In this document: piece by piece, positions 56,715-64,000 of the stretch
Layout of the letters: each line of letters starts with the position of its first letter
Numbering within the stretch: position 1 is the first letter of the stretch
NCBI RefSeq assembly: GCF_014268445.2
Contig: NZ_CP077089.1
Span: 1-64,000 of the forward strand
Source of the DNA: Pseudomonas tensinigenes
GTDB taxonomy: Bacteria > Pseudomonadota > Gammaproteobacteria > Pseudomonadales > Pseudomonadaceae
Reading direction: 5' to 3'
Length of the DNA: 64,000 bases
Notes under the pieces: generated by a model
What the model saw: only the letters and a program-made list of their open reading frames with translations
What the model was told of the DNA's origin: nothing
The model's database searches: none
Position numbers and translations under genes: made by a program

Positions 56715-57464
56715 TCAACGTCTGCTCTTGTCCGGTGCCAAAGCCAATTGGCGAGCACGCTCTATCGTCGCGCGAATCAGGCAGGCATCGGACCACTCAC
56801 CGAAAACTGATTTATGCAATTTCGGGTCGGCCTGGCACTCCGCATCTCGAAATTTCATCCAAGCTCTTTGAGTTTCCCTCAGTGCTTTCTGACCGCTTTC
56901 GTCCAGCCGACTCATACGATCCCGATATACAGAATTCAGCAATGCATCCGCGTCAGGAACCATCAGATCAAGAACACCATTTCCCGAGGGAAACCACTCA
57001 ACGTCCGCCAATGCCTGTTCGCTCTCATTGTTCCAATTGTAGAGGCCGTTTTCTTCGATCTTCAGTGTGGCGGATCGCTGATGGTGATTCGTCGGATCGC
57101 TCTCGCTGACCTCCGAGCGATAAACAATTTCCAAATAGATAGGGTCGGTTGTGCGCTGAGGATCATTCAATAGCGCTTGCCGAACAATGGCCCGTTGCTT
57201 TTTGCTCTCAGTGATCTCTATCGAAAAGCACGGATCCGGCCCAGGACGTTCTGCGGACGCCTTCCTCTCCAGGCATTGATTACGAACCGCCATGGAAGGG
57301 GTATCCGAACCACCACCCACATCAACCACTCTGACAAGCAACCGGACTTCCGGGTCTTTGGAAAAGTCGGCCTGAAGGATGGTGGCAATCATCGTGCCCT
57401 CAGCCATGACCACAGGCGACAGTATTGAAACTAAAAAAATGAGGCTGAATCGGAAAATCTGCAT
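56715..57464 (-). CDS. Secreted protein with C-terminal LprI/DUF1311-like segment
   Basis: A 249-residue protein with signal peptide (MQIFRFSLIFLVSILSPVVM, cut near AEG). The C-terminal 70 residues (LNSVYRDRMSRLDESGQKAL, RETQRAWMKFRDAECQADP, CLIRATIERARQLAL) match the LprI/DUF1311 pattern found at the N-terminus of the 54388 protein. LprI-type proteins inhibit lysozyme. The frame is open to 57545; ATG 57464 is preceded directly by AAGGA. Possible periplasmic defence or immunity protein. Confidence 0.72.
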   Translation of the reverse strand: MQIFRFSLIFLVSILSPVVMAEGTMIATILQADFSKDPEVRLLVRVVDVGGGSDTPSMAVRNQCLERKASAERPGPDPCFSIEITESKKQRAIVRQALLNDPQRTTDPIYLEIVYRSEVSESDPTNHHQRSATLKIEENGLYNWNNESEQALADVEWFPSGNGVLDLMVPDADALLNSVYRDRMSRLDESGQKALRETQRAWMKFRDAECQADPKLHKSVFGEWSDACLIRATIERARQLALAPDKSRR

Positions 57465-57764
57465 TCCTTGGCGTCCGTAAAAAAATTCAGTGATCCGTTC
57501 AATTCTGAACGGGCTCGCGACAGAAGACAGAGTCAGAACCGACAAACGGGCCAGATCTATTTAAGTTCTCAACCAAATTCAAAGCGGTCGAGCGCAACAA
57601 ATAAATCCGTATCCTTTACCATTGACTAACCTCCCTCTGCATATCAGCATTCCTTAACAAATATATTCTCATGAATTGAAAAGCAATGAATTCACGAGGA
57701 GCGCTCAAAAAAACCGCTCCATGTTATCTCAACCTATCCGTGGATAAAGTTGCCACCATCGATA
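57465..57764. other. AT-rich gap between the candidate immunity gene and the LprI-like gene
   Basis: Three hundred bases of clearly low GC. I see no gene. GGAGCG/CGCTCC (57696-57721 area) forms a 6-bp stem that may end transcription from the effector operon. Otherwise nothing I can support. Confidence 0.4.
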
Positions 57765-58493
57765 TCAGAATAATTTTTCTACGGCGCCACGATCGTATCT
57801 GACAAACTTTTTCGCTAAGCCATCAATTGAAACATCTAGATAAACGGGAGCCGTCAGCGTACCTACATTATAAACAGAAAATACAAGACTTGAACCAAAC
57901 GAGTATTTCCCAGTCCCACTTCTTAGAATCACCTTCGGAACTAAAGTACTCAAATCTTTTTTGTCTTTATAAATGCGAAACAACTCCGCACTGCCGATTT
58001 CCGCTTCTTTTACCTCTAGCGACATTGGGGGTATTTTCAAAACCGGCGCTATAGAAACACTGGCAGTCTCACTTTTCCACTGATCTGAAAATTCATACAC
58101 TGTATCTTCATACCCCTCTACCAGAGGGCGACTCAATCCACACACAGCCTTATTAATCAGAATTCCGTTTTGCTCATTTCTAATACTTGCATAAATGCAA
58201 TCTACTAAAATCTGATTTTCGTTCCTGCTCAAAGTGAAATATGCTTCAAAAGGCGAGCGCGATGCCAAATTTTCATAATGCAGCGCCTTACCACCGTTAA
58301 AATCTACAAGTTCTCTAACGTTTTCTCCCTCACTACCAACGACACCTTCAATTTTTTTGCTACCATTTGCCCAGGTTACATTTAAAAACTTATTCTTCGA
58401 ATCAGCAAAGTAAACATCATCTTGATTTGCCAACACCATATCAGTCATTACTAAAGCAACGACAGCCATGACAGCCCGAATTTTAAGCGTCAT
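57765..58493 (-). CDS. Candidate T6SS immunity protein (secreted, AT-rich)
   Basis: A 242-residue protein with signal peptide (MTLKIRAVMAVVALVMTDMV, cut near LANQ). No family recognised. It starts 2 bases after the stop of the large effector gene, is AT-rich like that gene's 3' half, and carries a secretion signal to the periplasm, the place where a peptidoglycan-targeting toxin would act. These are the usual marks of a cognate immunity gene, but none is proof. Two cysteines (VDCIYASIR, NKAVCGLSR) may pair. Confidence 0.6.
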   Translation of the reverse strand: MTLKIRAVMAVVALVMTDMVLANQDDVYFADSKNKFLNVTWANGSKKIEGVVGSEGENVRELVDFNGGKALHYENLASRSPFEAYFTLSRNENQILVDCIYASIRNEQNGILINKAVCGLSRPLVEGYEDTVYEFSDQWKSETASVSIAPVLKIPPMSLEVKEAEIGSAELFRIYKDKKDLSTLVPKVILRSGTGKYSFGSSLVFSVYNVGTLTAPVYLDVSIDGLAKKFVRYDRGAVEKLF

Positions 58494-58495
58494 AT

Positions 58496-61400
58496 TTATT
58501 TCGTCTCCGGCGCATTGGAAGTGGCTCTTAATATAGCTTCAAATTTTACAGCATAACTTGCAATTAAAACTTTCTGGTCAGACCCATTTATTATCCTACG
58601 AGCACCCTCATAATCTTTTGTGGTATTATTGATATAATCACCAAGCTTCTTACCTGTAAATATACCTTCTTTCATCCCCCAAATCATAATTGGAATCGAG
58701 TTCTCAAAACCGGCGGCCTCATCGGGATTGCCAACAAAGTCAATACCAAAATAGTCCTTCGCTTTCTGGTAATTTTTCTTCCAAGTCAGATGGACAAGAC
58801 CACGACCACGATACTTGAAACCATCACCCTGTACCGTATTGCCATTTTCTACCGCAGTTTGTCTGCGTACAGGTGTATCCGCAAGCACCGGATCATATTT
58901 ATCAAAATATGAAGCATCGCCATATTCCGGAGCAGCACTGAAGTACTCAGGAATCATAAATTGATAAGCTTCGTGACGAGCAGTTGCAAACATATAAGAC
59001 CATTCATATATCGTATAAACATCTTTCGTCTTATCTATATATTTATTAATATTTTCAACTATCAGACGAAGATTAGACTTAGATGCAGGAGAGAGATCTG
59101 GCGCCCCAGGTTGAAATGAAGCGTGCTGCTCGGCATACATAGCAACAAACCGATCGACATCAATAAGATTAGAACGACTCATGAAATTACTCAGCATCTC
59201 AATTGGATGAAAATGCCAAATCAAATCCGTACTCACACTAGCCTTGCCAATCAGATCATCCCAAAAAACATACTTTGTGATCCTTTCCTTTTCGTGCTTT
59301 AACGTTTTTGGAGCGTCTTCTAGCAGTTCATCAAGTCGGCTCCATTTAGCAGCATCTGCTTTGCTTTTCCATTCTGTAGGATGATGAGCAATGAGCTTCG
59401 CCCAACTTTCTCTTGTCTCTGCATTTTTCAATGCTTCAGCAAGCTCCCCCGGATCAACATCTCCATCATGGTTGGTATCCATTTTAGCGAAGAGATCTTT
59501 GAAAAATTGCGGCATGGCATCAGGATCGAGGAATCCATCCGCAGTGGAATTCAACTCTTCGACAACATGAAACCCTAACTTCCTCCAGTCATGCTGAGTG
59601 ATTATTTCTGCCCCTATTTTTTTTATTAATCCTGCCACCAGCAGTCCATCTTCCACTACGCTAACTTGATAGTAATCCTCCCCACCTTCTTTTATCAGTG
59701 GTGCCTTTGTCAATTCGATCGCATGCTCTTTTTTTAGCTGCGTGGAACCTGTCGCCGGAGCTCTTTTCTTGAGCTCTGCCCCTGCCAATAGATGCAGATA
59801 CTTTTTCCCGATTTTCAGGCCAGCGGTGTTTTCCAAAAACTCTATTACATTAGATTCTGCGGTGAATATCTCGACGTGAACCTGATATTTGCTTGAAACA
59901 CCGCCATCCTCTCCGGTAAGATTTTGCGTCTGTCCAAGATATCCGATCGGATCACCAGCCTTAATTCCTATACTGGCGGGCACGACCGCTTCAAAATTAG
60001 TAGGGATTACATCCCAAGCAACATACTCATTTTCTACGATTGCCCAAAAACTAGGAGGAAGGTTTCCGTTCCCAGCAACGCTACCGCTGCTCGTGCATTT
60101 CGCCATTCGACGAATTGTCCCCGAGACGTTGAGATTCAAAACGTCCTTACTCTCAAACTCCAAGACACTTTGCGGGGTAAGTTGTAATGTCCCCATTTTG
60201 GCCCCTGAAGGTTGCCCATTTTGGGCTGAGACTGGATCTTGATAAATATCCAATCTCTTCAATGCAGTACCCTTAACTTTGCCTTGCCAATACTTTGGCT
60301 TTAGGCGCTCCGGGATCGGGTCTGCCAACCATATCCGGGCAGGTTTGGAGTTCTTGTAGGGCTCACCATCTTTCAAATAAGCGAACCAGACCTCTTTGCC
60401 AGCTTGGCGAACTTTGTGACCATTTTTTTTCACGCTACCGGACAGGATTTTCCCTTTCGCATAGGTAACGTTGACTACATCCTTCTGATCCAATATCTCA
60501 AGCTTAGTCCCAGCAACAAGCTTGCCAACATTCTGAATACTGTTGGTTTCGGGGAAATCATCGTAAGCGTTGAAGTCACTTACTTTCATGGTCACTTGCG
60601 GCTTCGGAGTTTCTTCTTCCGTTAGGGGATAACGCTTGAAGGGCAGAAGATGCATGTACAAGCTATAAAAATTCAGCTTGTTTTGCTTACCTTTATTCGT
60701 ACCTTCTTCTGGGTTTGGCGCAGTGCAGTACTCATGTCGCACCAGACAGAAGGAATTGGAATACTTCAGTTTTTTCTCGTTTTCGCCGAACGTAGACTCT
60801 AGATAGTCTTCGTTAAGTCGATAGGCCACCACCTCGCCGTCGGCCATGCAGCGGATCGGTTCGTTCAAGATGCACTGGGGAGCGCTGGCATTGCTGATGT
60901 GTATACCACCGTGCCAGAACTTGTTGCTGCCCAGCAGGTAGTTGCCAGCAGTTTCGCCCTCGAGAGCTTTGTAAACCTCCTCCGCGTCGGTGAACTGCTT
61001 ACCGTCACCTTTTCTGAACGGATATTGAAAGTTCATCAAGGGCGCAGGTCCTGCCGGGGCAGGGGCAGCCGCTGGGGCCGGGGCTGGCGCGGCACCTGTC
61101 CGATACTCCTCCTTAGCCCTTAAAAACTTTGTTGGAACAGGCCAGTAGTATGCAGGTGGGTTCCGCCCAAAGAACGCTTCCGAAGGTCCGTTAGTGGTCT
61201 GAGCACCAAAAATTTTTCCCTGGCCCGTCTCTGCGTTGTACTCCATGACAATGCCGGTATGAAACAGGCGACGATTGCCTCCCGTTAGAGGAAGGATGTC
61301 AATCCAAAGAGCAATGTCCCCTTTCTTGACCTCTGTCGGTGGCACCACGGTGTAAAAGCGAGAGGAGGCATTCATAGCTCTCGTCTCCTCATACTCAATC

Positions 61401-61552
61401 TCGTAGCCCGCGCCAGTGAGCAGAAGATTCACCATATGGGAGCAATCGATCAGTTTTTTCCCCGCAGCATTGGTTTGGGTGCCATTGCCCCCCATCAGGT
61501 AGACGTAATCACCGCCGGTGTACTGATTTCTTAAATCGAGTGGTTCGGACAT
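58496..61552 (-). CDS. Candidate T6SS effector: NlpC/P60-like, M23-like, EF-hand and GH19-like protein
   Basis: A 1018-residue multidomain protein with no signal peptide, encoded two genes after vgrG. Residues 1-150 resemble an NlpC/P60 cysteine peptidase: Asp36-Cys37-Ser38 in LIDCSHMVNLLL, His98 in LFHTGIV. An Ala/Pro linker (about 155-178) follows. Around 205-600 is an M23-like segment (KFWHGGIHISNASAPQCILN, CMADGEVVAYR, later YQVHVEIF) with altered metal ligands. DTNHDGDVDPGEL is a full EF-hand loop. The C-terminal 200 residues resemble GH19 muramidases/chitinases: TARHEAYQF, YRGRGLVHLTWKKNYQKAKD, NPDEAAGFENSIPIMIWGMK, GARRIING. Cleavage of peptidoglycan stems and glycan strands is the likely action. 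ATG 61552 follows AGGATG. Confidence 0.78.
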   Translation of the reverse strand: MSEPLDLRNQYTGGDYVYLMGGNGTQTNAAGKKLIDCSHMVNLLLTGAGYEIEYEETRAMNASSRFYTVVPPTEVKKGDIALWIDILPLTGGNRRLFHTGIVMEYNAETGQGKIFGAQTTNGPSEAFFGRNPPAYYWPVPTKFLRAKEEYRTGAAPAPAPAAAPAPAGPAPLMNFQYPFRKGDGKQFTDAEEVYKALEGETAGNYLLGSNKFWHGGIHISNASAPQCILNEPIRCMADGEVVAYRLNEDYLESTFGENEKKLKYSNSFCLVRHEYCTAPNPEEGTNKGKQNKLNFYSLYMHLLPFKRYPLTEEETPKPQVTMKVSDFNAYDDFPETNSIQNVGKLVAGTKLEILDQKDVVNVTYAKGKILSGSVKKNGHKVRQAGKEVWFAYLKDGEPYKNSKPARIWLADPIPERLKPKYWQGKVKGTALKRLDIYQDPVSAQNGQPSGAKMGTLQLTPQSVLEFESKDVLNLNVSGTIRRMAKCTSSGSVAGNGNLPPSFWAIVENEYVAWDVIPTNFEAVVPASIGIKAGDPIGYLGQTQNLTGEDGGVSSKYQVHVEIFTAESNVIEFLENTAGLKIGKKYLHLLAGAELKKRAPATGSTQLKKEHAIELTKAPLIKEGGEDYYQVSVVEDGLLVAGLIKKIGAEIITQHDWRKLGFHVVEELNSTADGFLDPDAMPQFFKDLFAKMDTNHDGDVDPGELAEALKNAETRESWAKLIAHHPTEWKSKADAAKWSRLDELLEDAPKTLKHEKERITKYVFWDDLIGKASVSTDLIWHFHPIEMLSNFMSRSNLIDVDRFVAMYAEQHASFQPGAPDLSPASKSNLRLIVENINKYIDKTKDVYTIYEWSYMFATARHEAYQFMIPEYFSAAPEYGDASYFDKYDPVLADTPVRRQTAVENGNTVQGDGFKYRGRGLVHLTWKKNYQKAKDYFGIDFVGNPDEAAGFENSIPIMIWGMKEGIFTGKKLGDYINNTTKDYEGARRIINGSDQKVLIASYAVKFEAILRATSNAPETK

Positions 61553-61568
61553 TTGTGCATCCTGCAAA

Positions 61569-62588
61569 TTAATAGCAATAGCTGGTCTTGATAGAAGCAG
61601 CGTTTTGCGCGTTTAAACGTTTCAAATTTCCGGCAGCGGTGTCGTTACCCTTGTCAGCGGCGAGGCGATAGCAGGCAAGCGCTCTGGAAATGTCTTTAGT
61701 AACGAGCTGCCCTTTTTCAAACGAGTAACCCAAGTAATTCATCGCATCGACCGAACCCATTGAGGCGGCGCGAATAAGCTCCTTTTCGGCTTGTTCTGGG
61801 TGTTGGCAACGTCCTTCAGGTACAGGGTTGTTCCCATAGCAATAAAAAGTCGAAAGCGAGGCTGCACCGTCGGCAAGCGTTGTCGCGGCAGCCTTGAAAA
61901 ACGCCTCAACTTTTTCCGTTTCCAACTGTGGTGCCATGCCGGAAAGACTCAGGCCCGCAGCACTCAAACTTGCTTGTGGGTCTCCAGAAGCAGCAGCGCA
62001 CACATAGTTTTCCAGCGCGGCCACAAACAGCTCGCCGGTCAGCCGATACTGCTCCAGCCCACCTAGCCCAGCGAAGGCTTGCGCGCGCTGATAACAAAAA
62101 TTCTCGGCCGTGTTCATGGTCGGGGTACTTGCCACAACAAGATTTTTCTCACTAATCGACCAGTCCTCAACTCCCTCTAGAACCCAACACGCTTGGCGAG
62201 AAAAGTTAAAGATTTTGATGTTGCTGTTACCTGCACGCTTATCAACAACGTTGAAATGACTGTCGTCAACCGCTTCGACTTCGACACCTTCGGTCTTTTC
62301 TGTGGCTACGGGTGCCATCAGTGGAAATGCCAACGTCGAGCTCTTAACCCCGGTCGTTTGCGGATCAAAATTTCCGCTCTCCCCGGTAGGTTTCAAAACC
62401 AGCGACTTCACCGTCATCGCAGTCAACCGCTGCTGAGTTTCAGCATTCGCAGAAAACGCCGGCAGAAACTGGGAAAAGTCCTCGGACGGACATTCATCCG
62501 CATAAACGCTGCCATGAAACAGGCTCAACAGCGACGCGGTGAAAACCGCTATCGCGATGCCATTGCTCTTCTTCAAAACACGATTCAT
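61569..62588 (-). CDS. Secreted Sel1-repeat protein between vgrG and effector
   Basis: About 340 residues with signal peptide (IAIAVFTASLLSLFHGSVYA) and C-terminal Sel1-like repeats (ASMGSVDAMNYLGYSFEKGQ, LVTKDISRALACYRLAADKG). Closely similar over the whole mature length to residues about 150-457 of the 54388 protein. It lies between vgrG and the effector, 16 bases before the effector start. The ATG at 62588 is chosen; a GTG at 62597 overlaps the vgrG stop by GTGA and is equally likely. Periplasmic location argues for immunity or scaffold rather than loading role; unproven. Confidence 0.72.
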   Translation of the reverse strand: MNRVLKKSNGIAIAVFTASLLSLFHGSVYADECPSEDFSQFLPAFSANAETQQRLTAMTVKSLVLKPTGESGNFDPQTTGVKSSTLAFPLMAPVATEKTEGVEVEAVDDSHFNVVDKRAGNSNIKIFNFSRQACWVLEGVEDWSISEKNLVVASTPTMNTAENFCYQRAQAFAGLGGLEQYRLTGELFVAALENYVCAAASGDPQASLSAAGLSLSGMAPQLETEKVEAFFKAAATTLADGAASLSTFYCYGNNPVPEGRCQHPEQAEKELIRAASMGSVDAMNYLGYSFEKGQLVTKDISRALACYRLAADKGNDTAAGNLKRLNAQNAASIKTSYCY

Positions 62589-62593
62589 GTCGA

Positions 62594-64000
62594 TCACTCG
62601 GAAAACACAAAAAAAGCCTTCGGTTTAACTTTCTCAGGCGGCGCATTCAACAACGCCTGATCCATCAAACTCCCCGCCTTATCCTTATCCGCCGCCCCCG
62701 GCAGCACCGGCGGTTTAATCCCGATCCCGGTGCCGGAACCAGCCGACCCACCCGCATTGATCTTGATCACCGGCCCAACCACCGTAACCCCACCGCCATC
62801 GAGCTTGATAAAGCTCCCACCCCCAAGAATGGTCAGCTCCGTCCCCGCCTCAATAACGATCTTGTCCCCAGCCTTGAGGTGAATCTCTTTCCCCACGCTG
62901 GTAAGCTGCGCAGTCCCCAGCTTCACATGCTGGTTCTGCCCAACCGTCAGGTGATCATCCAGCTTCGCTTCAACCTTGCGATCGGAAATCGTGGTGCGGT
63001 GTTCTTCAGCCTTCAGCTCGGTGTAGGTGTTCTTAACCACCGTGTCGTGACGTTCATTGCCGACCCGAATCTTCTGGTCATGCTCAACGTTCTCATCCCA
63101 ATCGCGCTGGGCATGAATGTAGATCTGCTCGGCACCTTTCTTGTCTTCAATGCGCAGTTCGTTGTAGCCGCCACCACCCGGTGAGCTGAGCGTTTTAAAC
63201 ACGCTGCGAGTCTTGTTCGCCGGCAAGGCGTACGGCACCGGGTTTTCCTTGTGGTACAGGCAACCGGTCACCAGCGGTTGGTCGGGGTCGCCTTCGAGGA
63301 AGGTGACGAGGACTTCCATGCCGATGCGCGGGATGGAGATGGCGCCGTAGCGGTCGCCGGCCCAGGAGCTGGAGACGCGCAGCCAGCAGCTGGTTTTGTC
63401 GTCGGCGAGGCCTTCGCGGTCCCAGTGGAACTGCACTTTGATGCGGCCGTATTGGTCGCAGTGGATTTCTTCGCCTTTGGGGCCGGTGACCATCGCGGTC
63501 TGGCTGCCGAGGACGCGTGGTTTCGGGTGTTCGAGGGCCGGGCGATAGAACACGTCCCACGGGGTGGCGAGGAAGGTGTTGCGGTAGCCCTGGTGGAAGT
63601 CGTCCTTGTTGTCGGTGGTGTCGCTGGTCACGCCTTCTTCGAGGACTTGCGGCTGTTTGCCTTCGTGGAAGATTTCGGTGAGCAGCCACAGGTCGTTCCA
63701 CTCGCTGCGCGGGTGGTCGGACATGGCCATGAAGTGGCCGCTGACCAGTTTGGTCTGGTCGCCGCGACCTTCGGCCTGGCGGTAGTCGGCGCGGTGGCGT
63801 TCGAGGGCGCGCTGGCTGAGGAACTTGCCACGGGCGCGATCGATGAAGCGGCCGGGGTAGTCGTAGTCTTCGAGATCTGGCTCGGTGCTCTCGCCTTCGG
63901 GTTTGTAGGCGGCTTCCATTTGCAGGCGCGATTTTTCGAAGTCGTAGTCGCGGCGCGTGGTGCGGCTGGTGCGGGTTTCCAGGCGCAGTTTGAAGCCTTT
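62594..64000 (-). CDS. vgrG: Type VI secretion system tip protein VgrG (partial)
   Basis: The C-terminal 468 residues of a VgrG spike protein; the frame runs open off the right end of the window, so the N-terminus is missing. Seen are the gp5/OB-like core ([80 protein letters not shown]) and the C-terminal beta-prism ([35 protein letters not shown]). A short C-terminal tail ([20 protein letters not shown]) follows. It heads the operon that encodes the Sel1 protein and effector, and probably delivers the latter. Confidence 0.93.
   Translation of the reverse strand, partial: KGFKLRLETRTSRTTRRDYDFEKSRLQMEAAYKPEGESTEPDLEDYDYPGRFIDRARGKFLSQRALERHRADYRQAEGRGDQTKLVSGHFMAMSDHPRSEWNDLWLLTEIFHEGKQPQVLEEGVTSDTTDNKDDFHQGYRNTFLATPWDVFYRPALEHPKPRVLGSQTAMVTGPKGEEIHCDQYGRIKVQFHWDREGLADDKTSCWLRVSSSWAGDRYGAISIPRIGMEVLVTFLEGDPDQPLVTGCLYHKENPVPYALPANKTRSVFKTLSSPGGGGYNELRIEDKKGAEQIYIHAQRDWDENVEHDQKIRVGNERHDTVVKNTYTELKAEEHRTTISDRKVEAKLDDHLTVGQNQHVKLGTAQLTSVGKEIHLKAGDKIVIEAGTELTILGGGSFIKLDGGGVTVVGPVIKINAGGSAGSGTGIGIKPPVLPGAADKDKAGSLMDQALLNAPPEKVKPKAFFVFSE

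Overview
The window is chromosomal DNA from a Pseudomonas of the P. fluorescens group. The gene order from rep through xpt, a cytochrome c5 gene, pauR, dadX, dadA, an lrp-type regulator, kauB, rpmG/rpmB, radC, coaBC, dut, algC, argB, pyrE, crc, rph, yicC, gmk, rpoZ, spoT, ridA, oxyR and recG matches my recollection of P. aeruginosa PAO1 (PA5296 to about PA5346). REP/REPIN elements of the fluorescens type sit in many intergenic gaps.

Bases 1-46,000 are mostly housekeeping and catabolic core: rep helicase and xpt; an acetyl-CoA hydrolase/transferase-family gene; a D-alanine catabolic block (dadX, a RidA-family gene, dadA and a divergent Lrp-type regulator) next to the polyamine-catabolism repressor pauR; a FAD oxidoreductase and an aldehyde dehydrogenase of gamma-glutamylated polyamine catabolism; a MocR regulator divergent from a DUF1127 gene; ribosomal proteins L33 and L28; a peptide-binding protein; the coaBC-dut-algC-argB block; divergent pyrE and crc; gltS; rph divergent from yicC; gmk, rpoZ, spoT and ridA; exbB-exbD-tonB; oxyR-recG; and a YbaK-HDOD fusion. 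Regulators in the window (PauR, Lrp, Crc, OxyR, a MocR protein) lie near genes they may control.

Bases 45,000-64,000 are accessory. First comes a repeat-rich gap containing a probable structured RNA just upstream of a DUF6124-like gene. From about 47 kb to the window end nearly all genes lie on the minus strand and many have signal peptides. At the right edge is an incomplete type VI secretion VgrG gene. It is followed by a secreted Sel1-repeat protein, a 1018-residue protein combining NlpC/P60-like, M23-like, EF-hand and GH19-like segments (a candidate peptidoglycan-attacking effector), and an AT-rich gene for a secreted candidate immunity protein. Beyond these lie further secreted proteins, including two with LprI/DUF1311-like lysozyme-inhibitor segments, two paralogous pairs and one broken gene remnant. 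Between the two groups of small secreted genes are a fusion of a pseudo-alpha/beta-hydrolase to a PEP-synthase-like enzyme, and a membrane-anchored SDR epimerase.

The strongest candidates for new biology are the VgrG-linked effector/immunity/paralog cluster and the RNA before the DUF6124-like gene. In that RNA a 16-bp stem presents a sequence exactly complementary to the ribosome-binding region. No rRNA, tRNA, CRISPR array or intact insertion sequence was seen. All calls come from reading the sequence; no database search was run.
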